This document shows, piece after piece, positions 46,476 through 55,619 of a stretch of DNA of 64,000 nucleotides. This DNA is from CAIUGU01 sp040080215 (lineage in GTDB: Bacteria; Pseudomonadota; Gammaproteobacteria; Steroidobacterales; Steroidobacteraceae). The stretch spans positions 8,488 to 72,487 of the forward strand of contig JBEBIT010000009.1 in assembly GCA_040080215.1 (NCBI GenBank), given 5' to 3'. Position 1 is the first letter of the stretch. Every line of letters starts with the position of its first letter. The notes under the pieces were generated by a model. It was not told the DNA's origin and made no database searches. It was given only the letters and a program-made list of their open reading frames with translations. The translations under genes were made by a program, and so were the position numbers.

Positions 46476-48860
46476 ATGCCCAAGGCTACCGCATTCAATC
46501 TGAAGCGCTTTTTCCTGCTCTCCGGGGGCGGCATGGCTGCCTTTCTCACGGCGGTGGTGTTCGTCATGGGCACCCGCTATCTGGAAGTCGACAGAGAGGA
46601 CCACCGCGCCGACATGCTGCGCACCACGCACATCGCGCTCGGGGAACTGCGCTTCGACGTCTCCCAGATCCAGCAGTACCTGACAGACGTCTCGGCGACC
46701 CGCAACCCGGAAGGCTTCGCTGGTGCCCGCAAGCACTTTCAAGATGCGCAGCTCAGGTTGGCCGCCGTTGCCGTGGCAGACCCCTCGCTCGCGGACGACA
46801 TGGCCGTCCTTCGAGTTGCCCTGGAAAAGACCTATGTCACCGGCATCATCATGGCCAATGCCTACATCGAAGGCGGCACAGAGACCGGCAATCGCGTGAT
46901 GAAGGACCCTGTCAACGGCTTCGACTGGCTGAGCACCGTCGTGATCCGGCAAACCGAAGGAGCCTACGCCCGCACGCAGAGCCAGCTCATCGCGGCCGGA
47001 GTCACGCTGAACTCGTCCATCGACTGGCTGGGACGAACCAACCTGATCATGTTCACCGCGCTGTTCGTGGGCGTGCTCGGCCTGTTCGGCAGGGTGTATG
47101 ACCGGCTGGTGAAGATCATCGGAGCGGAACCTGCGCGGGCCCAGGAACTGCTCGAGCATCTGGCGCAGGCGCACAGCTCACTGGACAGCACCCGCAGTGG
47201 ACAGCACATGGACATCATGGCGCTGTCCCACGCCATCGAAACCATGATGCAGGACCGCGAGGCCGCGCTCGCGGAAGCACGCGACGCGAAAGTCGCCGCG
47301 GAAGCGGCGAACCAGGCCAAGAGCCTGTTCCTCGCGAACATGAGCCACGAAATCCGCACGCCGATGAACGGCGTGATCGGCATGACCGAGCTGGCGCTCG
47401 CGACCGACCTTACGTCCGTCCAGCGCAGCCACCTCAACATCGTGCGTTCCTCCGCGGAATCGTTGCTCACTGTCATCAACGACATTCTCGATTTTTCGAA
47501 GATCGAAGCCGGCAAGCTCGAGATCGAGAACGTCCCGTACTCGCTGCGCAACTGCATTCGCGATACCCTGATGACGCTGGGGCAGGGCGCGAGCGAGAAG
47601 GACCTGTTGTTGACCTGCGAGCTCAGCGAAGACATCGACGACACGCTCGTCGGCGACGCCGGCCGCATTCGCCAGGTCCTGACGAACCTCGTGAGCAATG
47701 CGATCAAGTTCAGCGAGAAGGGCGAGGTCAAGGTGTCGCTGTCCCGCATCGACGGCTTGCTGCTGCACTGCTGCGTCGAGGACAACGGCATCGGCATTCC
47801 GGCGGACAAGATCGACCAGATATTCGAATCCTTCTCGCAGGCCGACAGCTCGACGACACGGCGCTTCGGCGGGACCGGGCTCGGGCTCACGATCTGCAAG
47901 CAGCTGGTCGAACTCATGGGTGGCCGCATCTGGGTGGAAAGCACACCGGGAGTCGGCAGTCGCTTCCATTTCACCGTTCGCTACGAGCCCGCCTCGCAAT
48001 CGGTCATGCAGTTCAACTCGGAGCGGCTGGCAGACCTCGCTTCGCGACGGATCCTGCTGATCGAGGACAGCGTGGCCGACCAGCGCTGGCTCAAGGCCCT
48101 GCTGGCCGATTGCCAGATGCAGGTCGACCTGGCGGAGAACGCCCTGCTTGCGCGCGAGCTTTGGGACCAGCACCGCTATGACCTGTGCGTACTGGACCTG
48201 CACCTGCCCGATGCATCCGGCCTCGACCTGCTGCCCTGGTTGCGTGAGCAACAGGCAGAAGCCGGCATCGTCGTCGTCAGCACGGCGGGATCGCCGGCGG
48301 ACATGGAACGCTGCCGTGCGCTTGGCGCGAAGGGATTCCTGCACAAGCCCGTGGGCAAGAAGGAGCTGCAGACTGCGTTGCTGCAATCACTGGGTTCGGC
48401 CACCGACGCACACGGCAATTCCGCATTCGTCACCCGCGCCCAGCTCAAGCGCGCGAAGCACTCACTCAGGATCCTGGTCGCCGAAGACAACATGGTGAAC
48501 CAGATACTGGCCGAAGCCATGCTCGACCAGATGGGCCACAGCGTGAAGCTGGTGGAAAACGGCCTCGAGGCCGTCCGCGCAGTCGAGGAGGCATCCTTCG
48601 ACGCAGTGCTGATGGACATGCACATGCCCGAGATGGGCGGTGTCGATGCCACCCGGGAGATCCGGCGACGCGAAGCCGAGCGCGGACTCGCCCGGCTGCC
48701 CATCGTCGCGCTGACCGCGAATGCCATGGCAGAAGCGGTGTCGGAGTGCATGGAGGCCGGCATGGACGGCTACGTGAGCAAACCGATCAAGTCGGACTTG
48801 CTGGCGAAGGAAATCGAGCGCTGCACCACGGAAGTGACGCCGCTCGCGAACGCGGGCTAG
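46476..48860 (+). CDS. Hybrid sensor histidine kinase with two receiver domains
   Basis: This 794-residue inner-membrane kinase has TM helices at about 11-30 and 188-207 enclosing a periplasmic sensor of about 155 residues. A coiled linker follows, then HisKA (phosphorylated His near 291 in SHEIRTPMNG), HATPase with its N, G1 and G2 boxes (DNGIGIP, FGGTGLGL), receiver 1 (phospho-Asp near 575 in VLDLHLP) and receiver 2 (Asp near 714 in LMDMHMPEMGG). There is no Hpt domain, so an external phosphotransfer protein is expected. The ligand is unknown and no response regulator gene is adjacent. Confidence 0.93.
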   Translation: MPKATAFNLKRFFLLSGGGMAAFLTAVVFVMGTRYLEVDREDHRADMLRTTHIALGELRFDVSQIQQYLTDVSATRNPEGFAGARKHFQDAQLRLAAVAVADPSLADDMAVLRVALEKTYVTGIIMANAYIEGGTETGNRVMKDPVNGFDWLSTVVIRQTEGAYARTQSQLIAAGVTLNSSIDWLGRTNLIMFTALFVGVLGLFGRVYDRLVKIIGAEPARAQELLEHLAQAHSSLDSTRSGQHMDIMALSHAIETMMQDREAALAEARDAKVAAEAANQAKSLFLANMSHEIRTPMNGVIGMTELALATDLTSVQRSHLNIVRSSAESLLTVINDILDFSKIEAGKLEIENVPYSLRNCIRDTLMTLGQGASEKDLLLTCELSEDIDDTLVGDAGRIRQVLTNLVSNAIKFSEKGEVKVSLSRIDGLLLHCCVEDNGIGIPADKIDQIFESFSQADSSTTRRFGGTGLGLTICKQLVELMGGRIWVESTPGVGSRFHFTVRYEPASQSVMQFNSERLADLASRRILLIEDSVADQRWLKALLADCQMQVDLAENALLARELWDQHRYDLCVLDLHLPDASGLDLLPWLREQQAEAGIVVVSTAGSPADMERCRALGAKGFLHKPVGKKELQTALLQSLGSATDAHGNSAFVTRAQLKRAKHSLRILVAEDNMVNQILAEAMLDQMGHSVKLVENGLEAVRAVEEASFDAVLMDMHMPEMGGVDATREIRRREAERGLARLPIVALTANAMAEAVSECMEAGMDGYVSKPIKSDLLAKEIERCTTEVTPLANAG

Positions 48861-48872
48861 GCAATTTCGTGA

Positions 48873-48902
48873 CGGAGGCTGGCCGGAGTTGGCCTGCCTC
48901 CG
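48873..48902 (+). terminator. Hairpin after the hybrid kinase gene
   Basis: An imperfect stem (CGGAGGC-T-GGCC / GGCC-T-GCCTCCG) starts 12 bp after the stop codon. It has no T run, so it may be a weak or factor-aided terminator between two convergent genes. Confidence 0.35.
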
Positions 48903-48968
48903 CGCCCTGCTCCACTCGGCGGGGGCGATCCGGCGCCGGATTCACGGCACCGGACCCCGCGGTTCCCG

Positions 48969-50111
48969 TCAGGGCCAGAACTTCTTCGTAGCGATGGCGG
49001 CACCCTGCGCGAGCGATGCCAGCTTCGCCCACACCACGTCCGGATCCACGCCGCCCGACCCCACGTGGATGCTGAAGCCGCAATCGGCCGCGGCCATGAC
49101 GTTGTCGCGACCGACGAGGTTGGCGTAGCGCCCGATGCGCTGCGCGACCAGGTCCGGATGTTCGATGTAGTTCGACTGCACTTCGATCACTCCCGGCACC
49201 AGCACCTTGCCCTCCGGCACCTTGACCGACTCGAAGACGGTCCATTCATGCGCATGCCGCGGGTTCGCGGCCTCGAACAGGATGGCGTGCGGCTTGGCCT
49301 TCCACACGATGTCGATGATGTCGGCCATCGGCACGTCGCAGTGATGCGGGCCGGGATAGTTGCCCCAGCACAGGTGCATGCGCACCTTCTCGCGGGGGAT
49401 GTTCACGAGCGCGCGATTGAGCGCCTCGACATGCAGTTCCATGCGATCGCGGAACTCCTTGAGGCTCAAGTTCGCAAACTGCGTGTGGCGGCCCATCGCG
49501 AGATCCGGGCAATCGATCTGCAGCATGATGCCGGCATTGGCGATCGCCTCGTACTCGTGCCGCAGCGCCTCGGCGACTGCAAAGACGTACTCCTCATGGC
49601 TCGGGTAGTAATCGTTACGGAAGAAGAACGTGGTCACGCCGGGCGACGCGGCGCTCAGGAACAGGCCGGTCGCGGACTTGCCCTTCAATGCGGCCTTCAG
49701 CCGCGCGGCATCGCGCTTTGGCGCCTCCATGTCGAGTACGCTGATCGGACCATTGCACGCCGGCGTCTTGCGATGCTTGCGGCCCGGGTCGGCGAACACC
49801 CGCGCCTTCGTGTTCGGGTACGCTTCGATATCCTGGAAAAGGAAGCTGTTGCCCGTGCCGCCGAACCCGTTCAGGCGATCCTTGATGTACGTCGCGTAGC
49901 TTGGCTTCGACATCTCGCCGTCGTTGATGAAATCAACGCCCGCCTTGAGCTGGCGCGCCACGACATCTTCGACGGCCTCGGTGACCTTCTGTTCGACGGC
50001 AGCCAGGTCGAGCGGAATGCCATCCTCGCGCGCAAACATGATCTGCATGAGCTCTTCCTGACGCGGCAGGCTGCCGACGTGGGTGGTCAGGAAACGATTG
50101 TAGCTAGGCAT
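48969..50111 (-). CDS. MetE-like zinc methyltransferase, C-terminal-domain only (cobalamin-independent methionine synthase II family)
   Basis: This 380-residue protein corresponds to the catalytic half of MetE; the N-terminal half of about 350 residues is absent. It opens with TTHVGSLPR, the family start. The zinc ligands are conserved: H246 and C248 in RMHLCWGN, E280 in LFEAANPR, and C344 in AADCGF. Half-length MetE proteins move methyl groups from donors other than folate polyglutamate in some lineages. The two upstream genes on this strand encode an MTHFR-like protein and a SAM methyltransferase, so all three may form one methyl-transfer pathway. GAGGAC precedes the ATG. Confidence 0.85.
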   Translation of the reverse strand: MPSYNRFLTTHVGSLPRQEELMQIMFAREDGIPLDLAAVEQKVTEAVEDVVARQLKAGVDFINDGEMSKPSYATYIKDRLNGFGGTGNSFLFQDIEAYPNTKARVFADPGRKHRKTPACNGPISVLDMEAPKRDAARLKAALKGKSATGLFLSAASPGVTTFFFRNDYYPSHEEYVFAVAEALRHEYEAIANAGIMLQIDCPDLAMGRHTQFANLSLKEFRDRMELHVEALNRALVNIPREKVRMHLCWGNYPGPHHCDVPMADIIDIVWKAKPHAILFEAANPRHAHEWTVFESVKVPEGKVLVPGVIEVQSNYIEHPDLVAQRIGRYANLVGRDNVMAAADCGFSIHVGSGGVDPDVVWAKLASLAQGAAIATKKFWP

Positions 50112-50180
50112 GGACAGTCCTCATTATGGTTAACGGGCGCGGCCGTTCGCAGGTTTGCCGGATTCGACTTGGATGGGCGG

Positions 50181-50209
50181 ATTATACGGGATCGACGACC
50201 GATACACGC
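50181..50209 (-). promoter_or_regulatory. Possible promoter for the MetE-like gene
   Basis: The minus strand carries a perfect TATAAT (50181-50186) about 70 bp before the MetE-like start. The -35 region 17-18 bp upstream is poor (GCGTGT). It could let the MetE-like gene be expressed apart from the two genes upstream. Confidence 0.35.
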
Positions 50210-50235
50210 CAGGACTGCCGAGTCCAGGTCGTCCC

Positions 50236-51180
50236 TCAAGCCTGCACCGCAAATCCGGATTCGTCCGCATTGACCGCAATGGCGCCTTCACCGACGGCCA
50301 CCATCCAACGAGCCGTCTCCACGCAGCCGCCGAACGAGAAGAAGTGAGGCTGGGCCAGCGCACCGGCGGGAAGCGCGCGCATGCCCCGCACCAGCCCCAC
50401 CAGCATTTCATCCGGGGTCGCCGTCACCTTCGCCATGTTCGCGAGATTCATGAGCCCTCCGCTCTTCGCGGTGAGTACCCGCAATGACGCCCCGATGCCA
50501 CAGCGCATGGCATACCGAATCAACTTGGAAAGCGGCGTGGGCCCCGCCAGGCCGGCATGCACCGGCAGCGTGATTCCCCGCTGGCGGAGGTCCGAGCACC
50601 AGTCGATGACCGCGTCGGGCTTGAAGCCAAACTGCGTCAGGACATAGACATCAGTACCGGTTCGCGCCGCAAAGGCCTGCTTGGCCTCGAGGGCAGACCA
50701 GAGTGCGGCATCGGGAATGGCGGGATTCCCCTCGGGATGCCCCGCCACTGCCACCGTAGTCATCCCTGCCGACACCGTGGCACCGCTTTCCAGGACGTCG
50801 ATCGTGCTGGAAAACGGGCCAACAGGTGTAGCGTAATCCCCGGCCACCAGAAGAATGCGATCGCACCCCGCCTCGCCCAGACGCGTGAGCGCGTCGCGCA
50901 ACCGTACTTCGCTCTCGAGCGCCCGCGCCACGATGTGCGCCGACGCCCTGAATCCCGCCTGCTGCACCCGGATCGCGAAACGCACGACGTCATCGAGCCC
51001 GAGCTTGGGCGTATGCGCCACGTACACCGTCGTTCCTGCAGGCAGGAGGGCGGCAAGCTGCGGCAGGAGCGCGGCGTCGTCAGGCGTGATCTCGATCGAC
51101 GCGCGACGCGCAAACCGGACCAGCTGTTCTTGCAACGAGGTGGAGGGCACTGCTGCCACTTCGGACCGGGACTCTGTCAT
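50236..51180 (-). CDS. Methylenetetrahydrofolate reductase-like protein
   Basis: This 314-residue protein has the TIM-barrel layout of MetF. Recognisable equivalents are SIEITP for the MetF start SFEFFPP, SAHIVARAL for the folate-side PHLT block, ILLVAGDY for the LRGD block, and YVLTQFGFKPDAVIDW for the ITQFFFD block. The match is remote, with no E. coli-like NADH-binding features obvious, so this is a divergent paralogue. It may reduce methylene-folate or handle a different C1 carrier. It starts 13 bases after the stop of the methyltransferase gene. Confidence 0.75.
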   Translation of the reverse strand: MTESRSEVAAVPSTSLQEQLVRFARRASIEITPDDAALLPQLAALLPAGTTVYVAHTPKLGLDDVVRFAIRVQQAGFRASAHIVARALESEVRLRDALTRLGEAGCDRILLVAGDYATPVGPFSSTIDVLESGATVSAGMTTVAVAGHPEGNPAIPDAALWSALEAKQAFAARTGTDVYVLTQFGFKPDAVIDWCSDLRQRGITLPVHAGLAGPTPLSKLIRYAMRCGIGASLRVLTAKSGGLMNLANMAKVTATPDEMLVGLVRGMRALPAGALAQPHFFSFGGCVETARWMVAVGEGAIAVNADESGFAVQA

Positions 51181-51193
51181 GCAGTGCGCAACC

Positions 51194-52342
51194 CTATGGC
51201 CAACGACGGGTCACGACGAACGTTTCGTCATTGAACCAGAGGCCCCCGTGCTTCTGCAGCACTGTCTGGGTAGCTTCGAGATAAGCGCCATTGGTAACGA
51301 CGGCATCAAGCCGCTCGTCTTCGATCTGGTTGACATAGATCGCCGCGTTCCACGCCGCAAACAGCGTCGACGTGCCGATGCGATCGCCGATCTCGGACGG
51401 CAGCGTATGCATGTCGTAGCGGAAGACCGACTTGTCGTCGGGCAACGGATCAAGCATGAACTCGTGGGCTTCGGGCCCGAGCTCCGCGAGCAACGCTGCC
51501 AGCAACTGGCGACGATTCACCTGGAAAGGATTCTCGCCGGGCCACAGCATCTGGATCAGCTCGAGTCCGGGATCGTGCCCGCACGATTGAATCGCGAGCA
51601 GGCGACCACCAGGCGCAAGGCTGCGGGCAAGTGGCGCCAATACCTTGCGCGCCTTGAACTCCGCCGACATGCGTGCGCGCCACGGCTGCGACGCAACGAT
51701 CAGGTCATAACTGTCGAGCACCCGCCCGGGACGCGGAATGACGCTCTCCAGCAGGAACTTGTGATCTTCGCGATACAGTACCAGCACCGTGGGCCTGACG
51801 TAGACGGGATTGCCGGTCTTCGGGCTCGGCTTGGTCTGCCAGCCATGGGTCAGCAGCGGTGTCAGCGCCTCGATCTGCTCTGCATATTCGTGCGTCGTGT
51901 TGCCCGTGAGCCGGACTTCCTGCCAGTTCAACGGCGCCGTGGTATCCCGCGGCATCAGGTGCGGCGCATCCGCATAATTGAGATTGGAAATCACGAGCAC
52001 CGTGGAAGGGTGCTCATAGAAGCGATCAGGCATCTTCTCGAGACCGAGGCGGACATCTTCGAGACTGATCTCCTTGGCAACCACCGACAACGGCACTGTC
52101 GGGTACGACCTGTGGACGCTGCGCATCAGACGCGCCAGCACGGTTCCGTCGCCCATGCCGGCATCGAATACCCGCAGTGCCGGAGGGGTCGGACTGATAT
52201 GACTCAGCTCCTGGGCCGCGCGCCGGGCCACCGCAGATTTCTCGTTGCATGTATTGACGAACGCCAGGTACTTCTGGCGATTGTCGTAGAAGCGGAATGG
52301 CGTCGCGTCGACGGCCGGCGACGGAGCTGCGGCAACCTGCAT
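51194..52342 (-). CDS. SAM-dependent methyltransferase of unknown substrate
   Basis: This 382-residue protein has a class I fold with motif I at VFDAGMGDGTVL near residue 58 and an IASQPWRAR-like block (here IVASQPWRAR) near 228. The later LAPGGRLLAIQSCGHDPG marks strand 5 and the following turn. The C-terminal half (FRYDMHTLP, AAWNAAIYVNQIED) is highly conserved in the homologues I recall but has no known role. It lies first in a run with the MTHFR-like and MetE-like genes. ATG at 52342 with GGGAG upstream is chosen over the frame from 52426. Confidence 0.78.
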   Translation of the reverse strand: MQVAAAPSPAVDATPFRFYDNRQKYLAFVNTCNEKSAVARRAAQELSHISPTPPALRVFDAGMGDGTVLARLMRSVHRSYPTVPLSVVAKEISLEDVRLGLEKMPDRFYEHPSTVLVISNLNYADAPHLMPRDTTAPLNWQEVRLTGNTTHEYAEQIEALTPLLTHGWQTKPSPKTGNPVYVRPTVLVLYREDHKFLLESVIPRPGRVLDSYDLIVASQPWRARMSAEFKARKVLAPLARSLAPGGRLLAIQSCGHDPGLELIQMLWPGENPFQVNRRQLLAALLAELGPEAHEFMLDPLPDDKSVFRYDMHTLPSEIGDRIGTSTLFAAWNAAIYVNQIEDERLDAVVTNGAYLEATQTVLQKHGGLWFNDETFVVTRRWP

Positions 52343-52665
52343 GGCGTGACTCCCACTGACGGTGTGTCCCCTGACCCGGGGAGCACGATACTCGCGGAGC
52401 GCCACGAACGGCAATGAAACGATCAATCAAACGGCGCGCCGCGAGAGGCATTACCTGAGATCATCATGATCCTCGCAATCATCACGGAAAGTCCTGACAA
52501 GTGCACTGCGATGAGGATTGCCTGGAGCGCTGCAATGCAGGCACCGGCTAGCGCCATTTCCGCGCAGCACAGCGCGTCAATGCCGCATCGTGCCGGCGGT
52601 CGAATACCTTTCCCGCAAACCGGAAATCCGCCTGGTCGCGTGGAAAGCCCGCTTGCAGACTGACC
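52343..52665. other. Leader and intergenic region upstream of the methyltransferase gene
   Basis: This stretch of about 320 bp holds the promoter region of the methyl-transfer genes and the 3' region of the secreted-protein gene. I looked for SAM, SAH, cobalamin and folate riboswitch cores and saw none I could defend. There is a small palindrome GATCATGATGATC near 52460. No gene is recognised. Confidence 0.4.
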
Positions 52666-53733
52666 TCAGGGCCTGCCCTTCCAGCCCAGGCCGCCGAAGT
52701 GCAGCGGGTCCACGTTGTTCTCGGGGCAGACAAACTCGAGGATTTCTTCGTTCGGTACCAGTCCCGCCGTGAAGCTCATCCTGAACTCGCCCGTCCACGC
52801 GTCCGGGTCCGTCGCGACGATCGCGACTTCAAGCTTGCCACGAGAGGGCCGGGACCATCGTTCGATGACATGCAGCTTCTCGGTATGGATTCCGAACCCG
52901 GGAGTGACCTCATTGAACCCAGTGGTGTCGATGACAAGCGTATCGCCTTCCCAGTGACCGACAGAATGCCCCATCCACGCGGGATTCCACTCGTCTGCCG
53001 GCGGATGAGGACGGCCGTCCATGAACACCTGGCGATAACCCGGCGTCGTGAACTCGGTGAGATGCACCATCAGGTCCCTTGTCTGCACGACCTTGTAGGG
53101 AAACAGCAGCGCAGTGGGAATGGCATGCTGCGGCAGGCAGTACGCCTGGGGTCCTTGCGAATAGAGCTTCTGCATCTGCTTATGGATGTCCAGTGCCCAT
53201 GGCTGCATCGGCGGCAGCTGCGCGGTCCGAACTTCCATCGGCGGCGGCACGTTGTACCAGATGCCGTTGAAGTCCACCTTGCCGTCCGCCATCCTCGGCG
53301 TGGGCCCCTCGATCTGTCCCGCCCGTGTTCGCATGTCCATGCCCAGCTGTCCCGGGTCGTCACCGATGGTGCCGAGATTGATGCCCCACGCAATATCGAG
53401 ATCCTGCTTCAGTGCCTGCCCCGCACGAAGGGTGATGCTCTTCTGCTCATACGAGTGGTACATGCAGCAGGCGATGGGAATGTTGAGGTCATAGACACCC
53501 GGTGCCAGGCCGGTAATCGAATACTCCCCCGTCGGCAGCAGTGCAGCGATCGTGACCTCGTCCGTCTTCGTGTTCCTGACCGAGACCGCTGCCTCGAGCA
53601 ATGTAATCGGCGCGCCGTTTGCATCGATCAGCTTGCCCGAGATGGAGCCGCCCGCGCCCTGCGCGAAGCCGACACCGGCCGACGCCAGTCCGCAGCCCAC
53701 GAACACCAGAGCCCTGATGATCGCCGTCTTCAT
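52666..53733 (-). CDS. Secreted protein with carboxypeptidase-regulatory-like domain
   Basis: This 355-residue secreted protein has a signal peptide (about 1-24, ending GFA). A carboxypeptidase regulatory-like beta domain (about 30-115; GSISGKLIDANGAPI, GLAPGVYDLNIP) comes next. The C-terminal region has the block GHSVGHWEGDTLVIDTTGF at about 266-284. The second region is shared with the protein at 37079, which is paired with DUF6152. The ATG at 53733 follows GGGGAGGGGG. No catalytic motif is recognised; a role in envelope surface binding is a guess. Confidence 0.8.
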   Translation of the reverse strand: MKTAIIRALVFVGCGLASAGVGFAQGAGGSISGKLIDANGAPITLLEAAVSVRNTKTDEVTIAALLPTGEYSITGLAPGVYDLNIPIACCMYHSYEQKSITLRAGQALKQDLDIAWGINLGTIGDDPGQLGMDMRTRAGQIEGPTPRMADGKVDFNGIWYNVPPPMEVRTAQLPPMQPWALDIHKQMQKLYSQGPQAYCLPQHAIPTALLFPYKVVQTRDLMVHLTEFTTPGYRQVFMDGRPHPPADEWNPAWMGHSVGHWEGDTLVIDTTGFNEVTPGFGIHTEKLHVIERWSRPSRGKLEVAIVATDPDAWTGEFRMSFTAGLVPNEEILEFVCPENNVDPLHFGGLGWKGRP

Positions 53734-53863
53734 GATCCCCCTCCCCCTCTTGCAGTTCGTTGTCGGGCAGATCGGCGCGATTCGCCGAGTCAGCCATTCC
53801 GGATGGTAGCGCATGGGGCTGCTGCCTTTGCGGTAGATGAGCTGGCCCGACAGGAAACCCGCG

Positions 53864-55495
53864 TCAGGCCAACAGCCACGCATAGATCACCGTGATCACG
53901 CCGATCACGGAGGCGAGCAACACGCTGTGCCCGAAGGTGAAGCGGAACAGCTTGCCCTCCTCCGAGCGCGTCATGCCCGTCGCAGCGACCGCCACCGCGA
54001 GACTCTGCAGGCTGATCATCTTGCCCATGACACCGCCCGCGGAGTTTGCCGCGGCCATCAGCACCGGGTTGAACCCGAGTGCGTTGGCAGTGACCACCTG
54101 CAGGTTGCCGAACAAGGCATTTGCGGACGTGTCGCTGCCCGTCAGGAAGACCGCCAGCCAGCCGAGCATCGCGCTGAAGAAGGGAAACAGGACTCCCGTG
54201 GCCGCGAAAGCCAGCCCGAGGGTGGCCGTTGCGCCGCTGTAGTTCATGAGGAACGCGAGGCCGAGCACCGAAGCGATCGTCAGCATCGAGAACGCCATCT
54301 GCCTGACCACTGCCCCGAGCAGGCGAAAGTAACGGCCAGGCGAGACCTTGAGGAACGCCGCGGACACAAGGGTCGCGAGCGCGCACGCCGACCCCGCAGC
54401 CGAGACCCAGTTCAACGTGTAGATCGCAGGATACGGCGTGGGCGACGCCACGACAGGCGCGCCTCGCATGATCAGGTTGTGCAGTCCCGGCCATTCCATG
54501 GGAATCGTCACCGCATTGAGGGTACTGCCGATCACGCCGCTGCCCCACAGCAGCACGAAGAACACGAGAAACAGGTAGGGAGACCACGCGAACAGCACAC
54601 GCCCGAAGCCGTGCCGGGTGATCCGGGCATTCCCCTGCGCCTGCCCCGCAAGAACCATGGAGCTGTACTCCGTGAAATTGTCTGCGGGCTGCCAGACCTT
54701 GAACAGCAGGATCAGCCCGAGGATGGCGGTGAGCGCGGCGATGATGTCCACGAGTTCCGGGCCGACATAGTTCGACACCACGAACTGCATCGAAGCAAAG
54801 CAGAGGCCGCACACCACGACGGCCGGCAACACACCCTTCAATCCCCGGTATCCGCTCATGACCAGGATCAGGTACGCCGGAATGAACAGTGACACCGGCG
54901 CACACAGACGGCCGACCCAGAGACTCAGTTCGTCGAGCGGCAAACCCGTAATACCTGCGAGGGTAATGACCGGAATGCCGATGGAGCCGAACGCCACGGG
55001 AGCCGTGTTCGCGAGCAGGCAAATGCCGGCGGCGAAGAAGGGAGAGAAACCGAGGCCCGTCATCATGGCCGCCGCCACGGCTACCGGCGTCGCGAACCCG
55101 GCTGCGCCTTCGATGAACGCGCCAAGGGCAAAGGCGATCAACAGCGCTTGCAGGCGCCGGTCACTCGTCAAGCCACCGATCGAATCCTTGATGACCTCGA
55201 ACTGCCCCGTCTCCACGGTCAGCCGGTAAAGGACAATGGCCCAGAAGACCACCCAGCCGATGGGAAACAGCCCGAAGGCAGCGCCCATCGCAGTCGAGCT
55301 GACGACGAGCGTCCCCGGCATGCCGTAGACGCCGACAGCCACGATCACTGCCGTGGCAAGTCCTGCAAGGGCGGCAACCCACGAGGGCCTGCGAAAAACG
55401 CCGAGCAGCAGCAGCAACACGAAGATGGGCGCCCCTGCGGCGAGGGCCGACAGCGTCAGGCTGCCTGCGATGGGGATGTATTCCTGCTGCCACAT
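53864..55495 (-). CDS. L-lactate/glycolate permease (LctP family)
   Basis: This 543-residue inner-membrane transporter has about thirteen helices. Family markers include GAFIEGAAGFATPVAV near residue 105, the ANTAPVAFGSIGIPVITLA segment near 138, and NSAGGVMGKMISLQ near 480. LctP proteins (LldP, GlcA) import lactate or glycolate with protons. The neighbours glycerate 2-kinase (divergent) and D-2-hydroxyacid dehydrogenase suggest a C2/C3 hydroxyacid substrate, possibly glycolate. The ATG at 55495 gives the standard family start. Confidence 0.92.
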   Translation of the reverse strand: MWQQEYIPIAGSLTLSALAAGAPIFVLLLLLGVFRRPSWVAALAGLATAVIVAVGVYGMPGTLVVSSTAMGAAFGLFPIGWVVFWAIVLYRLTVETGQFEVIKDSIGGLTSDRRLQALLIAFALGAFIEGAAGFATPVAVAAAMMTGLGFSPFFAAGICLLANTAPVAFGSIGIPVITLAGITGLPLDELSLWVGRLCAPVSLFIPAYLILVMSGYRGLKGVLPAVVVCGLCFASMQFVVSNYVGPELVDIIAALTAILGLILLFKVWQPADNFTEYSSMVLAGQAQGNARITRHGFGRVLFAWSPYLFLVFFVLLWGSGVIGSTLNAVTIPMEWPGLHNLIMRGAPVVASPTPYPAIYTLNWVSAAGSACALATLVSAAFLKVSPGRYFRLLGAVVRQMAFSMLTIASVLGLAFLMNYSGATATLGLAFAATGVLFPFFSAMLGWLAVFLTGSDTSANALFGNLQVVTANALGFNPVLMAAANSAGGVMGKMISLQSLAVAVAATGMTRSEEGKLFRFTFGHSVLLASVIGVITVIYAWLLA

Positions 55496-55619
55496 GAGTC
55501 CGCTCTCCGATTGGATCTTCTTGTTAGCTCGACGGAAACGCCTCGGCGGGCCGGACCGTCGCGAGGTGGGCCCGAGTTTACACAGGATCAACGCGCGGAC
55601 ACATTGCTATAGTCCTGCC

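Noticed and set aside
50855..52417. 520-codon plus-strand frame opposite the methyltransferase gene
   Set aside because: It is an antisense shadow with no recognisable motif, overlapping two well-supported minus-strand genes.
52343..52480. SAM or SAH riboswitch before the methyltransferase gene
   Set aside because: No conserved core or pseudoknot geometry could be matched by eye; a covariance search would be needed to claim one.
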